A stretch of DNA of 64,000 bases from an uncultured bacterium (GCA_949288485.1 CASEKC010000002.1:124001-188000), one strand, 5' to 3'; counted from the stretch's first letter, positions 38,416 through 47,762 are shown. Notes: generated by a model from the letters alone, not told the origin. Translations and numbers: made by a program.

Positions 38416-39744
38416 ATGAATAAAAACTTAGTTATTAAATTATTAAAACATATTTTACTTGCACTTCTTTCGGGTGTTTTAGTTGGTTTAACAATCGGAC
38501 TTTATCAAAAAGGTCTTCAATATGTTTTTTCTTTTGCAACTTTAATGTTTAATAATAAAGAATGGTATTTAATAGTTACAAATTTAATAATTTTTATTCT
38601 TTTATCATTTATTAACTATATTTTAATTTTAAAATTTAAAAGTATTGATGGAAGTGCGATTCCTTTAGTAGAAAAAGTTATTGAAAGAAAAGAAGATAAA
38701 GAAAAATTAAAATTAATTGATATTCCTTTAACAATTATTAATAGTTATATCTCAACTTATTCCTTATTTACTTTAGGAAGTGAAGGTCCTTCAATTTCAA
38801 TAGGAGCAAGAATTGGGAAAAGTGTTAATAAACTTTTTAAAGAAGATGATGATTTAGTTAATATTGGTTTAAATAGTGGAGCAGGGTTTGGCTGTGCTTT
38901 TCTTTCTCCTTTAGCTGGAATAGTTTATTCTTATGAAGAAGGATTACATAAATTTTCTTTTAGATCACTACTTTATGCGTTTATTATCTCTTTTTCATCA
39001 TTTTTTATATGTTTTTTATTAAATAATCTTCATTTAATAAGTGTTAGTAATATTTCTTTTATTAACATAAATCAAATATTAGTTTTATTTATCATTGCAC
39101 TTTTTTCATTATTAATTAGTTATTATTTTAAAAAGATAATGATTTATATAAGAATGAAATTTAATAAATATGAGAATAATATATTTATTAAATTTCGTTC
39201 ATTTATATTTTTCATTATCTTTTTTATTTTAGGTTATTTTATATTTTCTTTATTAGGAAATGGTCGAAATATTATTTTAAATTTATCTTCATTTAATAAT
39301 ATTTATTTATTAATAGGTATTTTGTTGTTAAGAAGTTTATTTTTATCTATATTAGGTAATGGAAAAGTAAGTGGAGGAATTGTTATTCCTTTAATGGCTA
39401 TTAGTGCATTAATAAGTAAAATATCGATATTATTATTTAATAATAATATTAATAATAATTTATTTTTTATTAGTAGTGAAAATGAAGAAATATTAATTCT
39501 TTTTGGAATGATTTTATTTTTTTCACTTATTAATAATGCTCCTTTAACATCTATTACTTTATTTATTGAAACATTATTATTTTCTTCATTCTTTAAAATA
39601 GAAAATATTATTACAATTTTTTCATCTTTTTCGTTTTATTTAATGATTCTTTTAATATTAATAATGAATTTAATAAATAAGTATTTATTAAATTCTAAAA
39701 ATATATATGAAGAATTTATAAGAGTTGATTATATGAAGTTTTAG
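38416..39744 (+). CDS. ClC-family chloride channel/transporter
   Basis: About 442 residues with ten or more membrane helices. The selectivity motif GSEGPSISIG lies near 121, followed by GAGFGCAFLSPLAGIVYSYEE, and the GKVSGGIVIPLMAI block lies near 315. The gating Glu of transporters is present in the first motif (GSEGP); in the second block the family GxFxP reads GGIVIP. The frame opens at a TTG at 38377; the ATG at 38416 starts just before the first helix and is preferred, though no well-spaced Shine-Dalgarno supports either. Confidence 0.85.
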   Translation: MNKNLVIKLLKHILLALLSGVLVGLTIGLYQKGLQYVFSFATLMFNNKEWYLIVTNLIIFILLSFINYILILKFKSIDGSAIPLVEKVIERKEDKEKLKLIDIPLTIINSYISTYSLFTLGSEGPSISIGARIGKSVNKLFKEDDDLVNIGLNSGAGFGCAFLSPLAGIVYSYEEGLHKFSFRSLLYAFIISFSSFFICFLLNNLHLISVSNISFININQILVLFIIALFSLLISYYFKKIMIYIRMKFNKYENNIFIKFRSFIFFIIFFILGYFIFSLLGNGRNIILNLSSFNNIYLLIGILLLRSLFLSILGNGKVSGGIVIPLMAISALISKISILLFNNNINNNLFFISSENEEILILFGMILFFSLINNAPLTSITLFIETLLFSSFFKIENIITIFSSFSFYLMILLILIMNLINKYLLNSKNIYEEFIRVDYMKF

Positions 39745-39868
39745 TAAAAATATTATAGATATTTTTAATTACTAATTTTTTTGTTATTTAATATACAACT
39801 TCAAATAATTTGACGAGTAACATTATATCTTTTAAAAACATTATAAATCTCCTTTTGTTGTTTTACGT

Positions 39869-39901
39869 CAATCTTACTTCAATCTCACTTCAATCTCTCA
39901 T
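39869..39901 (+). repeat. Three tandem 11-bp repeats
   Basis: CAATCTTACTT, CAATCTCACTT and CAATCTCTCAT follow each other without gaps in the gap between the ClC gene and the tRNA. Too few and too short to be a CRISPR array; function unknown. The remainder of the 39745-39937 region shows nothing further. Confidence 0.6.
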
Positions 39902-39937
39902 TAAAGTAACTTGAATGTCTTTAATACAAATAAAAAA

Positions 39938-39964
39938 CCTAAAATATAAAACTTATATTTTAGG
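39938..39964 (-). terminator. Terminator of the tRNA-Leu transcript
   Basis: CCTAAAATATAA (39938-39949) pairs with TTATATTTTAGG (39953-39964) across a three-base loop and is followed on the minus strand by TTTTTTA. It lies about 20 bp past the tRNA 3' end. Confidence 0.85.
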
Positions 39965-39985
39965 AGTAAATTTTTTAAAAGATTT

Positions 39986-40071
39986 TGGTGCGGGCTAGGG
40001 AAGTCGAATCCCTACGCTTATAAGGCACAAGATTCTAAGTCTTGCATGTCTACCAATTCCATCAAGCCCGC
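39986..40071 (-). tRNA. tRNA-Leu (anticodon UAG)
   Basis: 86 nt including an encoded CCA. The acceptor stem GCGGGCT/AGCCCGC with discriminator A, the D-arm TGGAATTGGTAGACA, and the anticodon stem CAAGA/TCTTG around loop CTTAGAA are all present. A long variable arm (TGCCTTATAAGCGTA), as in class II tRNAs, and T-arm AGGGATTCGACTTCCCT follow. Reads CUN leucine codons. Followed by a strong terminator. Confidence 0.96.
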
Positions 40072-40178
40072 AAGTGATTAATATTATAACTTAAAAACAA
40101 TAAGATAAAAAGTTTATAAAATTTATAAATCTACTATTTTTAGTATGATATTTATTAGATATCTAGTTTAATTCATTT

Positions 40179-40184
40179 TATAAT
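40179..40184 (+). promoter_or_regulatory. -10 box for leaderless transcription of the first PlsX-like gene
   Basis: TATAAT ends 7 bp before the ATG at 40192, so transcription would begin at about the start codon. No Shine-Dalgarno is present. Confidence 0.55.
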
Positions 40185-40191
40185 ATTAAGC

Positions 40192-41100
40192 ATGGTTAAA
40201 AGTATTGAAAACACTAAAAAAATAGCAATTAAAATAGACGAAAAAATTAATATTAATGAACTTATTTCAGCTTTAAGAATATTTACAATTGCAAATTTAG
40301 ATTTATATTTTTATTTATATAATTTACCAACAAAATATATTTCTTTAATAGACAAAAATAACAAAAATATCATTATAAATAATACTAACCAATTAAATAC
40401 ATATTCTTTATATAAAGATTTAATTAAAGAAGGAATGGATTTTGTTATTTCATTTGATGATATTTCTTTTATTAATAATTTAATAAAAGAAAATAATAAA
40501 ATGAATAACAAAGATGAAATTATAAAAAGAGGTTTATTTTTCAAAAATAAAAATGATTATTTATTAATTTCTGATTTTAATAGAGATTATAAAGAAATCA
40601 GTGAAATTGAAGATACTTTTATTTCATCTTTTAATATTTTAAAACGAATGAAAACACTTACTAATAACAATAAAAAAGAAAATAAAAAAATAGAAATTAA
40701 TTATTTAAAAATAGGGGATTATAAAGATCAGAAAATTATAGATATATTATCTAAAAGCAATGAATATAAAGGTGAAATATCTTTTAAAGATTTATTTTTA
40801 ACAACTTCTTCTTTTTGTTTAACTGATTCATTATCGCTTTCAATTTTTATTGAAGTTATGGAAGGAATTAACGAACTCGACCGAGTTAATAAAGAAAATA
40901 GAAGTAATAAATCTTTAATAGGAGAATATTTTTCTAAACTTGTTTTTTCTTATCAAAAAATGAATGTAGAAGATATCAATTATTTATTGTTAAAAATAAA
41001 ATTAGTTTTTAATTTCACATATCTTTTATTTATTTTACCTACTAATTTAAAAACTAATGAATATACTAAAATATTTAAACTTATAAAAGATTTATTTTAA
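40192..41100 (+). CDS. Degenerate PlsX-like protein A, function unknown
   Basis: 302 residues, very rich in Lys, Asn and Ile, no signal peptide or membrane helix. The N-terminus (IAIKIDEKININELISALRI) and the segment YKGEISFKDLFLTTSSFCLT parallel the next gene and, more loosely, PlsX phosphate acyltransferase (DAMGGD..P.EI..GAL and Y.GFVE..DI..). The glycine-rich PlsX active-site motifs are absent, so enzymatic activity is unlikely. It appears leaderless and is followed 23 bp later by its paralogue. Homology to PlsX is a tentative reading by eye; paralogy with the next gene is clearer. Confidence 0.5.
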   Translation: MVKSIENTKKIAIKIDEKININELISALRIFTIANLDLYFYLYNLPTKYISLIDKNNKNIIINNTNQLNTYSLYKDLIKEGMDFVISFDDISFINNLIKENNKMNNKDEIIKRGLFFKNKNDYLLISDFNRDYKEISEIEDTFISSFNILKRMKTLTNNNKKENKKIEINYLKIGDYKDQKIIDILSKSNEYKGEISFKDLFLTTSSFCLTDSLSLSIFIEVMEGINELDRVNKENRSNKSLIGEYFSKLVFSYQKMNVEDINYLLLKIKLVFNFTYLLFILPTNLKTNEYTKIFKLIKDLF

Positions 41101-41123
41101 ATAAAAAAAGGAGAAGAAAATAT

Positions 41124-42011
41124 ATGAAAAACGTTTTTATTGATGCTACAAGTTTTAAATATACACAAGAAATTTCCCAAGCTTTAAGAATTTATCTTCT
41201 TAATAGACACGATTTTACATTTAATATTTTAGGAAGGAAAAACGATTTTATTACAATAATGGATGATAAAAATATTAACTTAATTGAAGATTTAACACCA
41301 GTTAACCTTCAAAATTTAAGTAATGAACAAAAAGAAATGATGAAAGATGAAGAAAAAGTTGATTATAACAAAGAGTTAAAGGAAAAGTTAATAAACGAAA
41401 ATGATTTAATTATTACTTCAAAAGATTTTTCATCTTTTTTTATCCATGATGAAGATATTATTATTCGTCCATATAATAAAGATAAAAAAGACCATTCTTA
41501 TGTTGTTGAGCTTAATAAAAATGTTAATTATGAAAAATTAGTCGATGATTTAAAAGATATTATTAAGTTATATAATTTAAAACTTAAAAACGATCGTCGT
41601 TTAAAGATTTATCTTTCTTCTTCTTACAACAACGATGAAACTCTTAATGAAAAATTAAAATTTTTTAGTGAATATGAAGGAATTTTACCAATAAATGAAG
41701 TTTTATCTACTTCATTTGATATTTTAATTTTAGATAACACTTCTTCTTTCTATTTTTATTCATTATTAAATTCTTTATCTGATGATAACAAAAAGGATCA
41801 AGATGAAAATAGTGAAAAAAAGAAGAAAAAAAGTGTTTTAGATTTTTTAAAAAAAGAAAAATCTCCGATTGAAGAGATTAATACTGATTCATTATTTTCT
41901 TTTTATATAATTAAAATTGATAAAAATAATAAATACACTTTTTATTTAAGGAATTTTTGTAATGCTAATTCCTTTTTTACAATCTTTGACAAAGTTTCTT
42001 CTATTTTATAA
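41124..42011 (+). CDS. Degenerate PlsX-like protein B, function unknown
   Basis: 295 residues. The start VFIDATSFKYTQEISQALRI resembles PlsX (IAIDAMGGD.AP.EI..GAL). FFSEYEGILPINEVLSTSFD then ILILDN matches the PlsX region Y.GFVE..DI...DVVV.DGF. A Lys-rich insert (KKKKKSVLDFLKKEK) lies near 235. It has a good Shine-Dalgarno (AAAAGGAG) and is probably co-transcribed with protein A. The 3' end overlaps the convergent small membrane protein by 11 bp. A non-catalytic or very divergent acyl-phosphate enzyme is one possibility. Confidence 0.55.
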   Translation: MKNVFIDATSFKYTQEISQALRIYLLNRHDFTFNILGRKNDFITIMDDKNINLIEDLTPVNLQNLSNEQKEMMKDEEKVDYNKELKEKLINENDLIITSKDFSSFFIHDEDIIIRPYNKDKKDHSYVVELNKNVNYEKLVDDLKDIIKLYNLKLKNDRRLKIYLSSSYNNDETLNEKLKFFSEYEGILPINEVLSTSFDILILDNTSSFYFYSLLNSLSDDNKKDQDENSEKKKKKSVLDFLKKEKSPIEEINTDSLFSFYIIKIDKNNKYTFYLRNFCNANSFFTIFDKVSSIL

Positions 42012-42369
42012 ACGATGTTAATAGATTTATTAAATTTTCTATTTCTTCACCGCTAACTTCACCACTATCTAATTTAATTACACCAAAATAAAATAGTAAA
42101 ACAATGGCGGTTATTTGAATAATAGTTAAAATTATTGAAGAAATTAACATTCGATATTTATGTGCACCATCTTCATATCTAATCTCATAAAAAGCTAATT
42201 CCATAACTAATAAAACTGGTGCGCCAAAAAGAATCGAAGTTAATATACAATCAATATCTCTAATTCTTCTGCTTCTTTCTTTTCTTAAATATTTTAAATA
42301 TTGAATGCTTAATAAATATGTACCCAAAAAGCAAATAACTAAAAGAGAAAAAAATGTATAAATACTCAT
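42001..42369 (-). CDS. Small membrane protein, unknown function
   Basis: 122 residues with three predicted membrane helices (about 3-25, 42-62 and 76-97) and a positively charged loop YLRKERSRRIRD after the first, then an acidic C-terminal tail. No family recognised. It ends in an 11-bp convergent overlap with PlsX-like protein B and is followed upstream by the terminator of the mgl operon, so it is expressed separately. Confidence 0.6.
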   Translation of the reverse strand: MSIYTFFSLLVICFLGTYLLSIQYLKYLRKERSRRIRDIDCILTSILFGAPVLLVMELAFYEIRYEDGAHKYRMLISSIILTIIQITAIVLLFYFGVIKLDSGEVSGEEIENLINLLTSFIK

Positions 42370-42387
42370 AATTTAAAACCCAACATA

Positions 42388-42419
42388 AATAAAAGAGCTA
42401 TTTCAATAGCTCTTTTATT
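42388..42419. terminator. Terminator after the mgl operon
   Basis: AATAAAAGAGCTA (42388-42400) pairs with TAGCTCTTTTATT (42407-42419) around a six-base loop, with T-rich arms on both strands. It lies 23 bp past the mglC stop. Confidence 0.88.
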
Positions 42420-42442
42420 ATAACCTAAAAAATACTTAAATA

Positions 42443-44107
42443 TTATTTTTTCTTTAAATATTTAGCACAGTCAAGGGCAACTGCTGCTAAGACAATAACA
42501 CCTTTAATTGCAAGTTGGAAGTTAGTGTCAGTAATTCCAATATAAGGGAGAATAACTGTAATCATTGTGAAGAGTAAAGCACCAATGACAACACCTCTAA
42601 TTTTACCAACACCACCAGTAAATGAAACTCCACCAACAACACAAGCCGCAATAGCATCTGTTTCCATGCCTTGACCTGTTTGAGCTCTAACGTTACCTGA
42701 ATAAATACCAAACATTGAACCACCAATACCATAGTAAATACCAGCTAACATAAAGACTGCTAATGTGACCCAGAATACAGAAATACCTGAGACACTTGCT
42801 GCTTCAGGATTACCACCAACAGCAAACATATTTTTACCAAACTTTGTTTTATTCCAGATAAACCACATGATAATAATACCTATAATTGCATAAATAATCA
42901 TGTAAGATAAACCTGTACTTCTATATCTAATTAAGAATCCACTAACAAATTCCTTAACACCTGGATCTGGGTTACCAGTAAATGCGTTTCCAGTAATACC
43001 GGCTAACATACCAAATGTAAAAAGTTGGGTTGCAAGAGTTGAAATAAATGGATGCATTTTAAATTTTGCTGAGAAGAAGCCTGCAATTGAAGTAATAATA
43101 ACGCAAGCAACAATAGAAATTAAAAATGCTAAAACAACTCTAAGTCCTAATGGTAGTGCTGAAAAATCAGGCGATATTCCAAAGAATGTAACAGATGTGG
43201 TACCACTAGTTGTAACAAGCATACCAGTTAAAACAGATGCAAGACCAACTAATCTACCTACAGAAAGGTCTGTACCAGCAAGAACAATTAGTCCTGCAAC
43301 ACCTAAAGCCAAGAATACTTTTGGTGAAGTTTGATTTAAAATAAGTAAAATAGTACTTAAATTTAAAAGGAATTGATGTTCTTGTACTGCATAAATAATA
43401 ATTGCAAAGATAAGTAAGGCAACAATTGCAAGATATAAACCATTATTAAGAATGAATGTTTTCCAGTTAAAATTATATTTATAATTTTCAGCTTTTTGTT
43501 CAATACTTTCAGCAATAGGCATCTTCTTATTATTAGCATTTTCAATTGCGTTGAATCTCATTAAATATAATTGATGTAATTCATCTTTTAATTTATCGCA
43601 TTCATCATGATAATTTACTTTTAAGTCACCAGCAATTTGAACGTGAGCAACTTTCAAGTCTTTGATTTCACTAGCAAGATTTTCACCGCCAGCAGCTTTA
43701 GTTTCAGCTAAAGCGTTTTTATATCTTTCGTTCTCTTTAGCTAAATCTTCTTGATATTTTGCTTTTAATTCAGCGAATTTTGCTTTATTACTAGCTTTCT
43801 TTTCTTGAATAAATCCATTGCTTGTAACTTTAATGTAATTAATAAAATCAGCAACTTTTTCAGCAATAATATCTTTATTGCTTTCTTTATTTTCTTTTGC
43901 TAATTCTAATTCAGCTTTACATTTAGCAATAATTTTTCCCTTAGTTTCTTTATCAAGTTGTTTATTTTTCTTTACGTTTGTAATCTCGTTTTTTAAATTT
44001 TCGATTTTTGTAACGCCGTTTAAACGTAAATCATTCAATTCAACTTGTCTTCTATCAATTTCTTGTTGGAATTGATCAATAGGGGAAAGGTTAACAGTGT
44101 TTTCCAT
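42443..44107 (-). CDS. mglC: Galactose/ribose-type ABC importer permease with coiled-coil N-terminal extension
   Basis: 554 residues; normal MglC/RbsC permeases have about 320-340. The C-terminal part (from about 215) has eight or more membrane helices and family motifs AGTDLSVGRLVGLASVLTGM, NKTKFGKNMFAVGGNPEAA and ACVVGGVSFTGGVGKIRGV. The first 200 residues are soluble, Lys/Glu/Ala-rich and predicted helical (for example KAKFAELKAKYQEDLAKENE), most likely a coiled coil on the cytoplasmic face. The ATG at 44107 has a plausible position after mglA (19 bp). Substrate is inferred from the MglB-like partner. Confidence 0.92.
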   Translation of the reverse strand: MENTVNLSPIDQFQQEIDRRQVELNDLRLNGVTKIENLKNEITNVKKNKQLDKETKGKIIAKCKAELELAKENKESNKDIIAEKVADFINYIKVTSNGFIQEKKASNKAKFAELKAKYQEDLAKENERYKNALAETKAAGGENLASEIKDLKVAHVQIAGDLKVNYHDECDKLKDELHQLYLMRFNAIENANNKKMPIAESIEQKAENYKYNFNWKTFILNNGLYLAIVALLIFAIIIYAVQEHQFLLNLSTILLILNQTSPKVFLALGVAGLIVLAGTDLSVGRLVGLASVLTGMLVTTSGTTSVTFFGISPDFSALPLGLRVVLAFLISIVACVIITSIAGFFSAKFKMHPFISTLATQLFTFGMLAGITGNAFTGNPDPGVKEFVSGFLIRYRSTGLSYMIIYAIIGIIIMWFIWNKTKFGKNMFAVGGNPEAASVSGISVFWVTLAVFMLAGIYYGIGGSMFGIYSGNVRAQTGQGMETDAIAACVVGGVSFTGGVGKIRGVVIGALLFTMITVILPYIGITDTNFQLAIKGVIVLAAVALDCAKYLKKK

Positions 44108-44126
44108 AATTTAAATCCTCTATTTA

Positions 44127-45623
44127 TTATAAATATTTAGCACTTAAACGTAATAATTCTTCTTGGTTAGTTTCTTTTGTATTGACTATACCAGCAAGAC
44201 GATAATTACTCATAACTGCGATTCTATTAGTAATACCTAAGATTTCAGGCATTTCACTTGAGACGACAATACAAGTTTTACCTTGTTTAGCCATATTAAT
44301 AATGAGTTGATAAATTTCATATTTTGCACCAACGTCGATACCTCTAGTAGGTTCATCGAGAAGGAATACTTCAGGATCTCTTTCGAGCCATTTTCCGATA
44401 ATAACTTTTTGTTGATTACCACCAGAAAGAGCTGTTATTAAATCACCAGGCCCCATACATTTTGTATGCATTTTATGAATTTCTCTTATTGTTGCATCTT
44501 TCATCTTTCGATTATCAAGTGCAAAACCAGTCATATTTTTATCTAATGATGTAATTGTTGTGTTAAAAGTTAAATCACCTTTAGCAAACATACCATTAGC
44601 TTTTCTTTCTTCTGTTACAAAGGCGAAATTATAATCCATTGCTTCTTTAGCATTTTTGAATTTAATGTCTTTTCCTTTATAAATAATTTTCCCTGATTTA
44701 ATAGTTCTTAAACCAAATAAAGTTTCTAATAATTCACTTCTTCCAGCTCCGACAAGACCATAAATACCAAAAATCTCGCCTTGCTTAACTTCAAAACTAA
44801 TATCTTTTAATAAAGGAGCATATTGAGTAGAAAGACCTTTTAACTCTAATACAACATCTCCAGGAACGTTGTCAACTGGAGGGAATCTTTGATCAAGTGA
44901 ACGTCCAACCATTGCTGAAATAAGTTCGTTCATATTAGTTTCTTTTGTTGATTTGGTCATAATCATTTCACCATCTCTTAGGACAGAAACTTCGTCACAA
45001 ATTTCAAAAACTTCATCCATTTTATGTGAAATATAAACAAAACTAATACCTTGTTTTCTTAATTCATCAACAATAGAGAATAATTTTTTAACTTCTCTTT
45101 CTGTTAATGAAGAGGTTGGTTCATCCAAAACAATAATTTTAGCATCATAAGAAACAGCCTTAGCAATTTCACACATTTGTCTTTGTGAAACCGACATTGT
45201 TCTCATAAGTTGTTTAGGATTAACATTCATTTTTAATCTTAAAAATAGATTCTTTGTTTCGTTAAGCATGTATCTTTCATCGACCATTCCACCCTTTGTT
45301 GGATATCTTCCAAGCCACATGTTATCCAAAACTGTTCTATCAAGACATTGATTCAATTCTTGGTGAACCATTGCGACTCCATTTTCAAGAGCATCTTTAG
45401 GACCTGTAAAATTAACAGGTCTTCCATCAAAAATTATTGAACCATCATCACGATTATAGATGCCAAACAAACACTTCATCATTGTCGATTTTCCAGCACC
45501 ATTTTCGCCCATGAGGCCCATAACCGTTCCTCTTTTAACTTTGAGGTTAATATCCTTTAAGACGTGGTTTTTACCAAAAGATTTCGAAAGTTTTTCTATT
45601 TCTAGGATATTTTCATTTTCCAT
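44127..45623 (-). CDS. mglA: Sugar ABC importer ATP-binding protein, two nucleotide-binding domains
   Basis: 498 residues, standard for MglA/RbsA. The first domain has Walker A GENGAGKST (near 38-46), MSVSQRQMCEIAKAV and VLDEPTSSL. The second has a degenerate P-loop GLVGAGRSELLE (near 292), the full signature LSGGNQQKVIIGKWL and FLLDEPTRGIDVGAKYE. Energises the MglC permease. It lies between the mglB hairpin and mglC. Confidence 0.95.
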   Translation of the reverse strand: MENENILEIEKLSKSFGKNHVLKDINLKVKRGTVMGLMGENGAGKSTMMKCLFGIYNRDDGSIIFDGRPVNFTGPKDALENGVAMVHQELNQCLDRTVLDNMWLGRYPTKGGMVDERYMLNETKNLFLRLKMNVNPKQLMRTMSVSQRQMCEIAKAVSYDAKIIVLDEPTSSLTEREVKKLFSIVDELRKQGISFVYISHKMDEVFEICDEVSVLRDGEMIMTKSTKETNMNELISAMVGRSLDQRFPPVDNVPGDVVLELKGLSTQYAPLLKDISFEVKQGEIFGIYGLVGAGRSELLETLFGLRTIKSGKIIYKGKDIKFKNAKEAMDYNFAFVTEERKANGMFAKGDLTFNTTITSLDKNMTGFALDNRKMKDATIREIHKMHTKCMGPGDLITALSGGNQQKVIIGKWLERDPEVFLLDEPTRGIDVGAKYEIYQLIINMAKQGKTCIVVSSEMPEILGITNRIAVMSNYRLAGIVNTKETNQEELLRLSAKYL

Positions 45624-45652
45624 CTTTTTACCTCACATCAATAATTAAATAA

Positions 45653-45687
45653 AACGCCCATATAATTTACGTCATTGTATGGGCGTT
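45653..45687 (-). terminator. Intra-operon hairpin/partial terminator between mglB and mglA
   Basis: AACGCCCATA (45653-45662) and TATGGGCGTT (45678-45687) form a 10-bp stem followed on the minus strand by TTTTATTTAATT. Placed just after mglB, it would let most transcripts stop or be stabilised there, giving more binding protein than ATPase and permease. Confidence 0.8.
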
Positions 45688-45707
45688 ATAGTTACAAATT
45701 AGTTAGA

Positions 45708-46832
45708 TTATGCTAATGCGTGATACCAATCTTTAATAATTTGACCTTGAGCAACACCTTGTCCAACAGATCCTGAACCAACATAGTAAACTTTATCTAA
45801 TGTTGAAAGATCAGCAACACCTGAGTCGTCTGATTTCTTTGGTTGTCTATTGAAGAAGACGACTGGTTTATCACCAACTGCATTAAGATATGCTTCATAG
45901 TTAGCGTGAGTAATAATATTTAATGCGTAACAATCATAATTACCTTCAGCAGCAGCTGATGTAACTCTTTCTAATAAGTCAGTATCATTTTGTCCATCGC
46001 CAGCGATAACTGTAACATCAAATCCCATAGCTTCAGCATAATGTGGTAATGCTTTATAGTATGTCTCATTAATGAAGTTATCTGTAGCATTATAAACAGC
46101 GACTAACATTTTTTTGCCTTCGATGCCTTCAACTTTTTCAACATCGACATAAGCACCTGGTTTTAATGAATCAGCATTTCCAGCTGTAACAGCAGCAAAT
46201 TCTGTTTGAATAATATGTTCATCATAACCTTCGAGATTTAAATTAGCTTTTCCGCCATAAGTATCATCGATAACAGGATCATTTCCTAAAATTAAGTTAG
46301 CTAAAACTGTAGCAGTTGCTAAAGCTTGGTCATCACCGTTTTGTGAAACTGAACCAGCTAATGTTCCTTCCTTAATCATATCACATGCAGATGATAAAGC
46401 ATCAAAACCAACAATTGGAGTACCTTTTAATAAACCTGCAGCACCTGAAGCAGCAACAGCCATACCATCATTGTTAGAAACAATGAAATCTAAGCTTGAA
46501 CCATATTGGTTAATTGCTCTTTCAACGAATTCTTTAGCAGCTTGGTCGTTCCATGTTGAACCGTCAGCAGCAACACAAGTGTGTCTTTCTAATTCTTTAG
46601 CTGTAAATCCGCCTTCAGCAGCGATTTCATTTAAAGCATCGACACAACCTTTTGTTCTATCTTCAGCTTCTGGGTTTCCATCTTCACCAACTAAGATGAT
46701 GTAACCTAATTCGCCATCAGAAAGAGCATTTTCTAATGTCCATTCTGTAGCAGCTGAATCACCACCACAAGATGCTAAACCAGCAGCCATTAAAGCGACA
46801 GCAGCAATTCCAGGAATTAATCTTCTTTTCAT
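45708..46832 (-). CDS. mglB: Galactose/glucose-type ABC importer substrate-binding lipoprotein
   Basis: 374 residues. Signal peptide MKRRLIPGIAAVALMAAG with lipobox LASC, Cys near residue 22. The periplasmic-binding-protein fold of the MglB/RbsB cluster follows: YIILVGEDGNPEAEDRTKGC, FIVSNNDGMAVAASG (the DGMA motif of MglB), GTPIVGFDALSSACDMIKEG and GSVSQNGDDQA (usually TVLQN). It delivers hexose to MglCA. The gene has a Shine-Dalgarno (AGGAGGAAA) and a strong promoter with an operator in its spacer, and is less AT-rich than its neighbours. Confidence 0.92.
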   Translation of the reverse strand: MKRRLIPGIAAVALMAAGLASCGGDSAATEWTLENALSDGELGYIILVGEDGNPEAEDRTKGCVDALNEIAAEGGFTAKELERHTCVAADGSTWNDQAAKEFVERAINQYGSSLDFIVSNNDGMAVAASGAAGLLKGTPIVGFDALSSACDMIKEGTLAGSVSQNGDDQALATATVLANLILGNDPVIDDTYGGKANLNLEGYDEHIIQTEFAAVTAGNADSLKPGAYVDVEKVEGIEGKKMLVAVYNATDNFINETYYKALPHYAEAMGFDVTVIAGDGQNDTDLLERVTSAAAEGNYDCYALNIITHANYEAYLNAVGDKPVVFFNRQPKKSDDSGVADLSTLDKVYYVGSGSVGQGVAQGQIIKDWYHALA

Positions 46833-46923
46833 ATTATTTAATTTTTCCTCCTAATAATTCCGTTTAAATTAACCAAGATAAAGTAATTTCGATAAGAATT
46901 TTATTTATCTTTTAGTCTTCTTT

Positions 46924-46952
46924 ATTATAATTTGAAAGCGCTTTCATATCAA
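46924..46952 (-). promoter_or_regulatory. mgl promoter with cre-like operator in the spacer
   Basis: The minus strand reads TTGATA, 17 bases, TATAAT. The spacer contains the perfect palindrome TGAAAGCGCTTTCA (46933-46946), a match to the cre consensus recognised by CcpA and to operators of other LacI-family proteins. Binding there would block RNA polymerase. Whether CcpA or the nearby LacI-type protein acts here is unknown. Confidence 0.8.
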
Positions 46953-47087
46953 CTTTTTTTCAATTTACATTAATATTAATGTTGATTAATGTGCATTTTA
47001 TCGAAATTTTTATTTAAATTTTTTTCTATTTTAGATTGACAAAAGTATCTTATTAACATATTTAATAATGAAAAAGTGTGAAAATAA

Positions 47088-47739
47088 TTAAAAAAGTGAG
47101 AAAAAATCAAGAAGAGAAAGGTTATATATAGTGTTTGCTGAATTTAGTTCATATTTCAATTCGTTTAATCTTGATGAACTAGCTTCAAAGTATGAATAAT
47201 AAATGTAATCAGCAAATCTATAATATTCATTTTGTAAACCACCTAAAAAGTATGAATATTTATAATCAAATAAAGTTGTTTCTAAATCCGAAGCAAAATA
47301 AGACGTTTTTACATCCTTTTCACTTCTAAAGAAAAGATTTTTAGATTATTTTCATACTGAACAGGTAAATATATATTTAAATTTATTTCCAAGTAAGAAT
47401 GTTCTTCTATTTTATAATATAAGGAAATTTTATTTATATTATTTAAGGTGACTAATAAAATATCGTTTAAGTTCCCTTTATTAGCCGATTTAACATTAAA
47501 TTTAATTGATTTTAACCAAAAAATGATATGGAATCTCTATTTTCAAAATTAATATAAGATATGACTAATTTTGTTTTATCTAAATTTATATAATTAGATA
47601 TGAAATATTCAAAATCATTTAGCCTAGAAAAATAAAAATTGAAATCTTATTTTTCATAATTTGTAGAACAAGAAGCATTAGTTAATAAGGCAAAAATAAT
47701 TAAACTATATTTTAAAAAATTTTTTAATCTTTTATTCAT
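47088..47739 (-). pseudogene. Decayed lipoprotein gene
   Basis: The minus strand starts with ATG at 47739 behind an AAGG site and encodes a lipoprotein signal (MNKRLKNFLKYSLIIFALL, then TNASC). It meets an in-frame TAA after codon 30 and then continues in open segments joined by two frameshifts (near 47520 and 47320). Segments include FNFYFSRLNDFEYFISNYIN, then LNDILLVTLNNINKISLYY, then KDVKTSYFASDLETTLFDYK, ending with a stop at 47088. The continued coding look across three frames argues for recent decay rather than random sequence. The sequence from here to the mglB promoter holds no other gene. Confidence 0.75.
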
Positions 47740-47762
47740 ACCTTATTTAAAATTATTATAAT

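Noticed and set aside
39869-39901. CRISPR array
   Set aside because: Only three direct 11-bp units with no spacers and no cas genes nearby.
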